Part shown: positions 1 to 7,295 of the stretch, piece by piece
Layout of the letters: each line of letters begins with the position of its first letter
How positions within the stretch are numbered: the first letter of the stretch is position 1
NCBI RefSeq assembly: GCF_001279525.1
Contig: NZ_LGDY01000125.1
Location: forward strand, 62,001-126,000
Length of the DNA stretch: 64,000 bases
Direction of reading: 5' to 3'
Source of the DNA: Nocardia sp. NRRL S-836
Lineage (GTDB): Bacteria; Actinomycetota; Actinomycetes; Mycobacteriales; Pseudonocardiaceae
Made by a program: the position numbers and the translations under genes
Notes under the pieces: generated by a model
What the model was told of the DNA's origin: nothing
The model's database searches: none
The model's input: the letters and a program-made list of their open reading frames with translations, nothing else

Positions 1-432
1 GTACTCGTCCGGTCGGACGACGCGCGCGAGCGCCTGGTCCGGCAGATGATCGACACCAACAAGGAGAAGACGGCCGGCGCGCCGCTCGTCGCCATCGTCG
101 CCGCCGACCTCGACTTCCACGAGGAGCTGCCCCGGCTGTTCCCGCACTTCCCGCAGGCGAAGGACATCTTCTTCGCCCAGCGCGACGACCGGGTGCCGCA
201 CGCGGTGAGCAGCGCGACGCTGCAGCTGGGCTACTTCATCCTCGGCGTGCGGGCCGCCGGCCTCGGCGCGGGCCCGATGGCGGGTTTCGACGTCGACGGC
301 GTGAACAAGGAGTTCTTCGGCGACGGCAAGCACCACGCGGTCTGCGTGATGGTCATCGGCACGCCGGCGGAGGACGCCTACTACCCGCGTCTGCCGCGGC
401 TGGAGTACGACGAGGTGTTCACCACCGTCTGA
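1..432 (+). CDS. Nitroreductase family protein, RutE/HadB-like (5' end outside window)
   Basis: The reading frame is open from base 1, so the gene begins upstream; 143 residues are present, ending with the TGA at 430-432. The part seen matches the C-terminal half of the FMN-dependent nitroreductase family that includes malonic semialdehyde reductase RutE: the stretch AAGLGAGPMAGFD followed by a G-T-P-A-E-D-A-Y-Y-P-R-L-PRL tail is typical. Family members use NAD(P)H and FMN to reduce aldehydes or nitro groups in the cytosol. A strong hairpin follows (452-486). The internal ATG at 46 is not a likely start because the frame upstream also reads as protein (VLVRSDDARERLVRQ). The substrate cannot be told; a role in the neighbouring metabolite genes is possible but unproven. 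Confidence 0.8.
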   Translation, partial: VLVRSDDARERLVRQMIDTNKEKTAGAPLVAIVAADLDFHEELPRLFPHFPQAKDIFFAQRDDRVPHAVSSATLQLGYFILGVRAAGLGAGPMAGFDVDGVNKEFFGDGKHHAVCVMVIGTPAEDAYYPRLPRLEYDEVFTTV

Positions 433-451
433 CCGACGGGACCACACGTAT

Positions 452-486
452 CGGGCCGCCCCGCGAGATCCTCGCGAGGCGGCCCG
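452..486. terminator. Bidirectional hairpin terminator
   Basis: Inverted repeat with outer arms CGGGCCGCC/GGCGGCCCG and inner arms CGCGAG/CTCGCG, lying between the ends of two convergent genes (432 and 502). No T-run, as is common in actinobacteria. Confidence 0.7.
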
Positions 487-501
487 GTTCGTGTGCGCCG
501 C

Positions 502-1794
502 TCAGGACGACACGACGGGCTGCGGCTCGTCCTGGGGCTTGCCGGCGACCTCCGTGGCCTTGGCCTTGGCCACCTCGGCCGCCACGACGGCCTCCACCGC
601 CTCAGCCGCCGCCGCGGCCTTGGCGGCCTTCGCGGCCGCCCGTTCCCGCTTCTCGGCCTTGGTGAGCGACCACCGCACCATCGCGGGCAGCTCGACGAAC
701 CGGTAGGTCAGGTACGCCACGCCCAGAGACGCGACCAACGCCCCCACCAGGAACAGCACGGCGATCGGCGTGCTCCACGCCGGACCGGCCAGCCCGCCGT
801 ACGGCCCGGCCTCCACCCCGAACGCCCGGTGCCCGTTCTTCAGCACGAGGTCGTGCACCAGGTAGAAGCTGAACGTCAGGTCGCCCAGGAAGAACATCTT
901 CCGGCCGTTGACCCACGTCTTGCGCCCCTTGATGTCCGCGACGGCCGCGGCCGGCACGAGCAGCGCGATCGGGATGATCATCGAGGCCGCGTAGTTGTAG
1001 AGGAAGCTCCACGGCGACAGCGTGGTCAGCACGTACCCGATGACCGTCAGCACCAGGGCGCCGGTGAGCGGGAAGCCGATCCAGCGGCCGGTCATGACGA
1101 TCCGCGCGAGCAGCATGCCGACGAAGAACTCCAGCAGCCGCACCGGCGGGAACAGGTAGACGAACCAGATCTGCGTCCACGACGCGCCCTCGCCCCAGAG
1201 CCACTGCGGCGTGGACGGCAGGAACGTCTTCGACACCAGCGGCATCAGGATGACCAGCGCGACCGTGGCGACCAGCGCGAGCCACAGCAGGTTGTCCCTG
1301 ACCTTGCGGGCGAGGAAGATCAGCGCGGGGAAGGTCAGGTAGTACAGCAGGTCGACCGACAGCGACCAGCTCACGCCGTTCGCGCTGTCCAGGAACGAGT
1401 TGTCGGGGACCCAGGCCTGCACCAGGAACAGGTTCGCGAGCGACTGCCAGAGCCCGACCTCGGCGCCGAACGCGACCAGCGAGACGATCGCGACCGCCCA
1501 CGTGACGACGTGCACCGGCAGGATGCGCATGAGCCGGCGGCGCAGGAACCGCGGCGTCGTGTCGTTCGGCCGGTAGGACCAGGTGAGCACGAATCCGCTG
1601 AGCACGAAGAAGAACGCGACCGCCGCCGACGCACCGCTGGTGAGCCAGATGTAGATGCCGCCCACGGTCTGGTCGGTGAAGACGAACGAGATCGCGCCGT
1701 GGAACGCGAACACGAGCAGCGCCGCCACGAAACGCATGCCGTGCAGCGACTTGAGCTTGGGTGGTGCCTTGGTGGTCTCGGTTGTCTCGGACAC
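502..1794 (-). CDS. Membrane O-acyltransferase, acyltransferase-3 (OafA/YrhL) family
   Basis: A 430-residue polytopic membrane protein of the acyltransferase 3 family, which moves acyl groups from acyl-CoA to sugars, peptidoglycan or natural products. The family motif R-x10-H is visible near the N-terminus (R in GMRFVAALLVFAFH, residues about 20-35), followed by about ten hydrophobic segments. The last 50 residues are an unusual Ala/Lys/Glu-rich, probably helical cytosolic tail ending DEPQPVVSS. The start is the GTG at 1794, with AAGGTGATC a few bases upstream. It stands alone, convergent with the nitroreductase and downstream of the deoxysugar operon past a terminator. Next to deoxysugar genes, a role in acylating a glycosylated product is plausible, but cell-wall acylation is equally possible. 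Confidence 0.85.
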   Translation of the reverse strand: MSETTETTKAPPKLKSLHGMRFVAALLVFAFHGAISFVFTDQTVGGIYIWLTSGASAAVAFFFVLSGFVLTWSYRPNDTTPRFLRRRLMRILPVHVVTWAVAIVSLVAFGAEVGLWQSLANLFLVQAWVPDNSFLDSANGVSWSLSVDLLYYLTFPALIFLARKVRDNLLWLALVATVALVILMPLVSKTFLPSTPQWLWGEGASWTQIWFVYLFPPVRLLEFFVGMLLARIVMTGRWIGFPLTGALVLTVIGYVLTTLSPWSFLYNYAASMIIPIALLVPAAAVADIKGRKTWVNGRKMFFLGDLTFSFYLVHDLVLKNGHRAFGVEAGPYGGLAGPAWSTPIAVLFLVGALVASLGVAYLTYRFVELPAMVRWSLTKAEKRERAAAKAAKAAAAAEAVEAVVAAEVAKAKATEVAGKPQDEPQPVVSS

Positions 1795-1849
1795 GGGGGA
1801 TCACCTTTCGATGCGGCGACGCGGTGCGGACGGGGAATTCGCCCCAATG

Positions 1850-2479
1850 TCACCGAGTCCACTCGCGACTGTCTTGAACTGCGCAAGAGCACGCACAGCG
1901 AGGAGCCCCCGCCGTGACGACGGGGGCTCCTGCCGGTGCCGCGGTGCGTGCTACAGGGGCGCGTTCGCGAGCAGCGCCGGATCGGTGCCGGACGTCCAGG
2001 CGTCCATGGACGGCTTGATGGGACGGCTTGATGAGCGTCGACAGCAGTTCGATCCGGATTCCCCCGAGCCCCCTGTGGTACGACCAGAGGACCTGGCCGT
2101 CCTGCTCGAAGTCGTTGGTCGCTTCGACTTCCAGGCCGAGCTCCACCAGAGCCGACGAGATCTTCTCGATCTCGCCGGCCTCAGCCCAGTAGCCGATGTG
2201 ATGTGCGCCGTTGGTGCCGTCCGACACCCACACGGTGCCGGGGATCTCCTCCACCAGTTCGAGCCGCGGTTCCTCCAGTGACACCACGAAGCGCTGGGTT
2301 GCGTTCGTGAGTGAACCGTCCGGCGTGCGCGCGGTCACCTCGAGCTCCATGACCGGCGTCCAGCTGTACCCCACCAGCTGGCTGAGCTTCTCCTGCGCCT
2401 CGTCGAGGTCCCCCACCACAAGTCCGGTGTGGAACAGGGCCGAGGGGTCGAGCAAGGTGTCGAGCCGTTGTGCTGTCAT
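1850..2479 (-). CDS. VOC (glyoxalase-fold) protein with a frameshifted C-terminus
   Basis: Residues 1-153 form a vicinal-oxygen-chelate domain (FHTGLVVGDLDEAQEKLSQL start, HHIGYW and GIRIELL metal-site-type strands). The start is ATG 2479, with AGGAAGG upstream, 16 bp after the SMP-30 stop, so it is the last gene of the deoxysugar operon. From residue 154 the sequence becomes Arg-rich and unlike protein. The cause is a perfect 13-bp tandem duplication (2008-2033). Removing one copy restores a 171-residue protein that continues MDAWTSGTDPALLANAPL and stops at TAG 1951-1953, just before a terminator hairpin (1902-1930). The present frame instead runs through that hairpin to 1850, giving 209 residues with 56 aberrant ones. 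Function is probably a small-molecule lyase, isomerase or binding protein; the present allele may be impaired. Confidence 0.8.
   Translation of the reverse strand: MTAQRLDTLLDPSALFHTGLVVGDLDEAQEKLSQLVGYSWTPVMELEVTARTPDGSLTNATQRFVVSLEEPRLELVEEIPGTVWVSDGTNGAHHIGYWAEAGEIEKISSALVELGLEVEATNDFEQDGQVLWSYHRGLGGIRIELLSTLIKPSHQAVHGRLDVRHRSGAARERAPVARTAAPAGAPVVTAGAPRCACSCAVQDSREWTR
1902..1930. terminator. Terminator hairpin of the deoxysugar operon
   Basis: Perfect 10-bp stem GGAGCCCCCG/CGGGGGCTCC around a short loop. It sits 20 bp beyond the ancestral stop of the VOC gene (1951) but inside the frameshifted reading frame, which supports the view that the longer frame is not the native one. Confidence 0.75.
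2008..2033. repeat. 13-bp perfect tandem duplication (GGACGGCTTGATG x2)
   Basis: GGACGGCTTGATG occurs twice head to tail (2008-2020 and 2021-2033) inside the VOC gene. Thirteen bases is not a multiple of three, so the duplication shifts the frame. This is a typical replication-slippage product and may be phase variable or recent. Confidence 0.95.
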
Positions 2480-2495
2480 CCCCAGGACTGCCTTC

Positions 2496-3344
2496 CTATT
2501 CGCGTTGGAACACCACCGCGGTGTAGGCGGTCGTCGGCGTCGGCTCCGTGGTGATGCGGGAGTTGACGACGACGAGGTTGTCGCTGTACGCGGCAACGGC
2601 GGTCGGAACGTCGAACTCGTGCAACGAGATCCGCTCGACCACCACCCCCTTGCCACCGCGGGCGTCGAGCCGGACGACGGCCATGGTGTTGCCCAGGCCG
2701 AGCGTCACGTAAAGCGTCGAACCGACGCGCAACATCCCGTCTCCGCTGGGGAGACCGGACCCTGCCAGGTCGACCACCGTGGCGACACCGCTCGCCGGGT
2801 CGACCCTGAACAGCTGACCGGTGCTGGCCTGCACCACGAGCAGCCCCGAACCGTCCGGGGTGGTCGTGATGCCGCAGATGTTGAAGCCCTCGGAGTACAC
2901 GAGGTCGCCGGAGAGCTCGAGCGTCTCGACGGCGTCCTCGGCGGGCAGCTCCCCGTCCGCCCCGATCGGGAGGCGGTAGAGCACGGGGTTGAACGAGTCG
3001 GTGAACCACGCGGAGTCCTCGGTGAGGATCACGTCCGCGACGACGCTGGGGTGCGTCCGCGCCAGCCGGTAGCGGGCGAGCAGCTCACCGGTGCGCGCGT
3101 CGACGACCCTGGCGTCGCCGTTGAAGCAGCCGGAGACGAACAACCTGCCCCTGCTGTCGAGCTGCAGTCCTCCCGCCTGCTCGCCGCGGCCGGGGCTGAT
3201 CGTGCGCCCGGTGCCGTCGAGCAGGTCCACCGAGTGGATCGTGCCGTCGGCGAGCGAGCCGAAGTACGCGATCGGTTCTGCTCCGATCGCGAGCGACTCC
3301 GGCCGGAAGCCGTCCGGGAGCGTGAGCGTTCTACGAGCGGTCAT
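2496..3344 (-). CDS. SMP-30/gluconolactonase-like beta-propeller protein
   Basis: A 282-residue protein with the repeated strand pattern of the SMP-30/gluconolactonase/LRE family (SLAIGAEPIAYFGSLADGTIHSVDL, GGLQLDSRGRLFVSGC, ITTTPDGSGLLVVQAS, LYVTLGLGNTMAVV). No signal peptide is present, so it is probably cytosolic. The ATG at 3344 overlaps the stop of the upstream 3-ketoreductase (ATGA), so the two are translationally coupled in an operon of 2,3-dehydratase, 3-ketoreductase, SMP-30 and VOC genes. Family members hydrolyse sugar lactones or act as metal-dependent hydrolases, but catalytic assignment from sequence is weak. Its place after two deoxysugar enzymes suggests work on a sugar-derived or glycosylated intermediate (inference). 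Confidence 0.8.
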   Translation of the reverse strand: MTARRTLTLPDGFRPESLAIGAEPIAYFGSLADGTIHSVDLLDGTGRTISPGRGEQAGGLQLDSRGRLFVSGCFNGDARVVDARTGELLARYRLARTHPSVVADVILTEDSAWFTDSFNPVLYRLPIGADGELPAEDAVETLELSGDLVYSEGFNICGITTTPDGSGLLVVQASTGQLFRVDPASGVATVVDLAGSGLPSGDGMLRVGSTLYVTLGLGNTMAVVRLDARGGKGVVVERISLHEFDVPTAVAAYSDNLVVVNSRITTEPTPTTAYTAVVFQRE

Positions 3345-4306
3345 GGGCGGGGAATCCCTTCGAGATCGACGGCGCGGCGCACGTCGTCCACCAATCTGGC
3401 CAGTGCCACCGCATCGGCGGCCGCTTGCTGTTCCCCCGGTGTGCGCACGGCGGCGGCGAAGGACTCGACCGCGTTGCCGTACTGGTCGTTGCGCCCGAGC
3501 GCGACCTGCCGCACGCCGTCGCGGCCGGTGAGCCGGGCGGGCGGTGCGAGGTCGGCCGGTGGTGCGAACGCGCGGTCCACGCTGACCGCGCCGGCACTGC
3601 CCCACAGCTCGTAGCAGCTGCGGTAGGAGTGCTCCATGCCGAACGTGAGCTGCGCGGTGACGCCGTCCTCCCTGGCCAGCAGCACCGCCCCCGCCACGTC
3701 GACCCCGAGCTTCTCGTCGATGCGCAGCCGCGCGCCGACGACCTCCAGCCCGGCACCCAGGAACAGCTGCGCGGTGCGCAGCGGGTACACGCCGAGGTCG
3801 TTCAGCGCGCCACCGCCCAGCTCGGGCTGGTGCCGGATGTCGCTGGCCTTGAGCGGCGGCACGGTGAACGCGGCGGTGAGCCCGACGAGCTCGCCGTCGA
3901 GCAACGACAGCGCTTCCGCGTGCTGGCCGTGGAAGGGGAACATGAAGTTCTCCCGCAGCACCAGGCCCCGCGCGGCCGCCAGCTCGGTCAGCCGGACCGT
4001 CGAGGCGAGGTCGCCGGTCAGCGGTTTCTCCGCGAGCACGTGCTTTCCGGCCAGCAACGCGCGCTCGACCCACTCGGCGTGGTGGGCGACGGGCAGCGGC
4101 ACGTACACGGCGTCCACATCGGACCGTTCCAGCACGGCCCCGTACCCGGCGACCGCGGCACAGCCGTACGGCGCCGCGGTCTCCTCCGCCTTGGCCAGGT
4201 CACGACTCGCCACGACCGCCAGCTCGACGGCCGCCGACGCGGCGAACGCGGGCAGCATCCGCCGGCGTGCGATGTCCGCGCAGCCCAGCACCCCGATTCG
4301 CAGCAC
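3341..4306 (-). CDS. NDP-hexose 3-ketoreductase (Gfo/Idh/MocA family)
   Basis: A 321-residue oxidoreductase with an N-terminal Rossmann fold (VLRIGVLGCADIARRRMLPAF) and the family motif EKPL (AGKHVLAEKPL, residues about 90-100), followed by the Gfo/Idh/MocA alpha/beta domain. The start is GTG 4306, two bases after the stop of the 2,3-dehydratase. Sugar enzymes of this family (e.g. KijD10, TylC-type pathways) use NADPH to reduce the 3-keto group formed by a 2,3-dehydratase, giving a 2,6-dideoxy-4-ketohexose nucleotide. Direct coupling to that dehydratase gene makes this assignment likely. The stereochemistry of the C3 hydroxyl cannot be predicted here. Confidence 0.85.
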   Translation of the reverse strand: MLRIGVLGCADIARRRMLPAFAASAAVELAVVASRDLAKAEETAAPYGCAAVAGYGAVLERSDVDAVYVPLPVAHHAEWVERALLAGKHVLAEKPLTGDLASTVRLTELAAARGLVLRENFMFPFHGQHAEALSLLDGELVGLTAAFTVPPLKASDIRHQPELGGGALNDLGVYPLRTAQLFLGAGLEVVGARLRIDEKLGVDVAGAVLLAREDGVTAQLTFGMEHSYRSCYELWGSAGAVSVDRAFAPPADLAPPARLTGRDGVRQVALGRNDQYGNAVESFAAAVRTPGEQQAAADAVALARLVDDVRRAVDLEGIPRP

Positions 4307-4308
4307 GG

Positions 4309-5742
4309 TCAGCCGATCGCGTTGACGCAGGCGATCAGCGTGCGTGCCTGGGAGTTGACGTACTGGCCGTGCCGCAGCAGCTCCGTCATCTGGCCGACGG
4401 TCACCCACGCGTAGCCGGGCGGCGGCTCCGCGGAGACCTCGCCGTCCGCCTCCACGACGAGGTAGCGGGTCTCGGCCTCGTAGAAACGGCCACCCTCCTC
4501 GGCGTGCACCGCCGCGTACCGGATCCGGGACTTGTCCGCGTGCAGCACGGTGTCCAGGAACAGCGGTGCCTTGACGTGCTGGTAGTTCCACGGCACGCAC
4601 TGCACGGTCGGGCCCAGCTCGATCACGTCGATGAAGCCGCCCTCCATCCGCGCCTGCGCCAGCACGTGCAGCACCCCGCCGAACTCGCGGACGATGAACG
4701 CGGCGATGCCCACGCCGTGCGGCTGGAACAGCGGCTGGCTCCAGCCGGTGACCTCGCGGCTGCCCGCCTGCACGTCGACGCCGATGACCCGGAAGAACCG
4801 GCCGTCCTCGCGGGCGATCTCCTTGTCGGTGCGCTGCCAGTGCGGCACGTCGTAGAGCGGCACGCGGGTGATGTCGAGGTCGTAGGTGGAGCGCTCGACG
4901 GTGAACCAGCTCAGCACCTCGCTGTTGGCGTGCAACGCGCCCTTGTGCGGGTCACGGGACGCGGCGAGGGCGGCGCGGAACGCGTCGGGCTGGGCCGAGT
5001 GGTCCTGCTCGGGCTGCGGCAGGCACGACAGCACCGACCTGGCCGGCATGTTCACCACGTTGTCGCGCTTGACGAGCTCGTTGACCTGGCCGAGGGTCAG
5101 CCAGCAGAAGTCGTCGTCGACCTCGACGTCGCCGTCGTACTCCACGAACATGTTGCGGTTGCGCTTGCGGTAGAACCAGGCACCGCACTCGGACTGGAGC
5201 ACGTCCACGATGACGCGGGTGCCCTCCTTGCCGGCGAAGTAGTCGAGGTAGCGCACCGGGGAACCCTTGTGCACCTGGCTGTAGTTGCTCTTGGTCGCCT
5301 GCACGGTCGGCGAGAGCTGGATCAGACCGGGGTTGCCGGGCTCCATCTTGGCCTGCATCAGGCAGTGCAGGACGCCGTCGATCTCCTTGACCAGGATGCC
5401 CAGGATGCCGACCTCGGGCTGGTTCATGATCGGCTGGTGCCAGACGGGGAACTGGTCGTCCTTCGACCGCACCCGCAGGCCCTCGACGCTGAAGAACTTG
5501 CCGCTCTGGTGGGCGAGGTTGCCGGTCTCCGAGTTGAAGAACCAGCCCTTCATCTCGTGGAAGGGGATCTGGTTGACCTCGAACGAGTACGCGTCGGCGC
5601 GCTCCTTGAGCCAGGTGTCGAACTCCTCGGTGCGCATCTGCGCACCACGATCGGTCGCCGCGGCGGACAGCGCGAGCCGGGCGGGCAGACTGCGGTCCTC
5701 TCGTGGCGACAGTGTGGTCGGCTGTTCTTCCAGGGCAGTCAC
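4309..5742 (-). CDS. NDP-hexose 2,3-dehydratase
   Basis: A 477-residue protein built of two homologous halves, as in EvaA/TylX3/SpnO: each half carries a W-F/Q block, GRFF-V or GKFFSV, a Q-P-G-I/V-GI stretch and an M-x-x-G-F/N segment ending in P-T-V-Q-x-x-x-x-N-Y (about residues 150-160 and 385-395). These enzymes remove the C2 hydroxyl of NDP-4-keto-6-deoxyglucose, the committed step to 2-deoxysugars. The GTG at 5742 is preferred over the ATG at 5766 because AGGCGGAGGT lies just before it. It is the first gene of a four-gene operon reading away from the divergent MFS gene. RmlA and RmlB for its substrate are encoded at 34.4-36.5 kb. Confidence 0.93.
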   Translation of the reverse strand: MTALEEQPTTLSPREDRSLPARLALSAAATDRGAQMRTEEFDTWLKERADAYSFEVNQIPFHEMKGWFFNSETGNLAHQSGKFFSVEGLRVRSKDDQFPVWHQPIMNQPEVGILGILVKEIDGVLHCLMQAKMEPGNPGLIQLSPTVQATKSNYSQVHKGSPVRYLDYFAGKEGTRVIVDVLQSECGAWFYRKRNRNMFVEYDGDVEVDDDFCWLTLGQVNELVKRDNVVNMPARSVLSCLPQPEQDHSAQPDAFRAALAASRDPHKGALHANSEVLSWFTVERSTYDLDITRVPLYDVPHWQRTDKEIAREDGRFFRVIGVDVQAGSREVTGWSQPLFQPHGVGIAAFIVREFGGVLHVLAQARMEGGFIDVIELGPTVQCVPWNYQHVKAPLFLDTVLHADKSRIRYAAVHAEEGGRFYEAETRYLVVEADGEVSAEPPPGYAWVTVGQMTELLRHGQYVNSQARTLIACVNAIG

Positions 5743-5872
5743 GTGGACACCTCCGCCTGACGACATTCGCTGGTGCCGAGCGTCCGATCGGCCGCTAGAG
5801 CGGCGGGACAGCGCGGGCGGAAACACCCCGGCTCCAGAGACACCCCACCGGTGGTCGGCAGTGTGCGGTCAC
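5743..5872. promoter_or_regulatory. Divergent promoter region, deoxysugar operon / MFS exporter
   Basis: A 130-bp gap between two divergent start codons must hold promoters for both directions. No clear -10/-35 pair or SARP-type heptamer repeat was recognised. Confidence 0.5.
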
Positions 5873-7279
5873 ATGACTGCTCAGCTGACGCGGCCGACCG
5901 CCGCCATCCGGCTCGGACTGGTGCTGGCCGCCTGTTGCCTGGGCCAGTTCATGGTCGTGCTCGACGCTTCCGTGGTGAACGTCGCCCTGCCCAGCATCGC
6001 GGCCGAGCTGCACTTCGAGGTGCACAACCTGCAGTGGGTGAACAACGCCTACGCGATCGCGTTCGCGGGCTTCCTGATGCTCGGCGGCCGGCTCGCGGAC
6101 CTGCTGGGGCAACGCCGGATGTTCCTCGCGGGCGTCCTGCTGTTCACGCTCGCGAGCAGCGTCGGCGGCCTCGCGGGCGATCCGGTGACGCTCGTGCTCG
6201 CCCGCGCGTTCCAGGGCCTCGGCTCGGCGGTGATGGCGCCCGCCACGCTCACCGTGCTCAGCACGACGTTCACCGACCCCGCCGGTCGTGCCAAGGCGTT
6301 CGGCATGTGGAGCGCGGTGTCCGGTGCGGCGGGCGCGATCGGGGTGCTGCTGGGCGGCGTGATCACCGAGTGGTTCTCGTGGCGGTGGATCCTGCTGATC
6401 AACGTCCCGATCGGCGTCGTGCTGCTCGCCGGGGTGTGGTGGGCCGTGCCGGAGACCCCCGGCAGGCGGCAGAAGCTCGACGTGCCGGGTGCGTTGCTGG
6501 TGACCGCGGGCCTGCTGGCACTGGTCTTCGGCATTTCGAGCAAGGTGCCGGTCGCGGCGGTCGCCGGGGTGGTGCTGCTGGCGGCGTTCCTGGTGCACCA
6601 GGCGAAGTTCGCCGCGCAGCCGCTGGTGCCGCTGGGCATCTTCCGCACCCGGTCGGTGTGGTCGGCCAACCTGGTGGCGTTCTTCGGCATCGCGGCGCTG
6701 TTCAGCACGTTCTACTTCTTCACGCTGATCCTGCAGCAGGTGCTGGGCTACAGCCCGTTGCAGACGGGGCTGAGCTACCTGCCGCTGTCCGCGGGCATCG
6801 CGATCGGCGGCTGGCGCGTCTCGTCCGTCGTGCCGCGCACCGGACCCCGGCCGGTCCTGCTGATCGGGCTCGCGCTGTCCTGCGCCGGCCTGCTGTGGCT
6901 GTCCACCGTGGACGAGCACGCCACGTTCGCCGCGCACCTGCTCGGTCCCGCGCTCCTGCTCGGTTTCGGCATGGGCATGGTCCTCAACGCCACGACGAAC
7001 GCCGCCACCGCGGGCCTGCCGCGCGAACAGGCCGGTCTCGCGTCGGGACTGCTCAACACGACGCGGCAGCTCGGCAGCGCGCTCGGCCTGGTGACGCTCG
7101 CGACGATCTCGGCCACCCGGATCGACGCGGAGGGCGGCCTCGGCACGCACGCGCTCGTCTCCGGGTACGGCCTCGCGGTGTTCGGTGCGGCGGTGTTCAC
7201 CGCCGCCGGGTTCGGCGCCGCGTTGCTGGTGCCGCGTTCCAGGACGGCTCGAGGCGGCGGCGAAACGCTGAACACCTGA
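5873..7279 (+). CDS. MFS drug exporter, DHA2 (EmrB/QacA) family
   Basis: A 468-residue integral membrane transporter with the DHA2 signature MVVLDASVVNVALPSIA in helix 1, the motif A-like GGRLADLLGQRRMF between helices 2 and 3, and about 14 predicted membrane helices. Such pumps export drugs or the producer's own metabolite using the proton gradient. The start is ATG 5873; the longer open frame upstream is antisense to the dehydratase gene. It is 16 bp ahead of the alpha/beta-hydrolase-like gene, so both probably share a transcript that is divergent from the deoxysugar operon. Export and self-protection for the local metabolite is the simplest inference. Confidence 0.9.
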   Translation: MTAQLTRPTAAIRLGLVLAACCLGQFMVVLDASVVNVALPSIAAELHFEVHNLQWVNNAYAIAFAGFLMLGGRLADLLGQRRMFLAGVLLFTLASSVGGLAGDPVTLVLARAFQGLGSAVMAPATLTVLSTTFTDPAGRAKAFGMWSAVSGAAGAIGVLLGGVITEWFSWRWILLINVPIGVVLLAGVWWAVPETPGRRQKLDVPGALLVTAGLLALVFGISSKVPVAAVAGVVLLAAFLVHQAKFAAQPLVPLGIFRTRSVWSANLVAFFGIAALFSTFYFFTLILQQVLGYSPLQTGLSYLPLSAGIAIGGWRVSSVVPRTGPRPVLLIGLALSCAGLLWLSTVDEHATFAAHLLGPALLLGFGMGMVLNATTNAATAGLPREQAGLASGLLNTTRQLGSALGLVTLATISATRIDAEGGLGTHALVSGYGLAVFGAAVFTAAGFGAALLVPRSRTARGGGETLNT

Positions 7280-7295
7280 CAAGACCCGGAGGATT

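Noticed and set aside
5285..5872. N-terminal extension of the MFS transporter
   Set aside because: The added frame is antisense to the 2,3-dehydratase and unlike a transporter; the ATG at 5873 starts exactly at the family's first helix.
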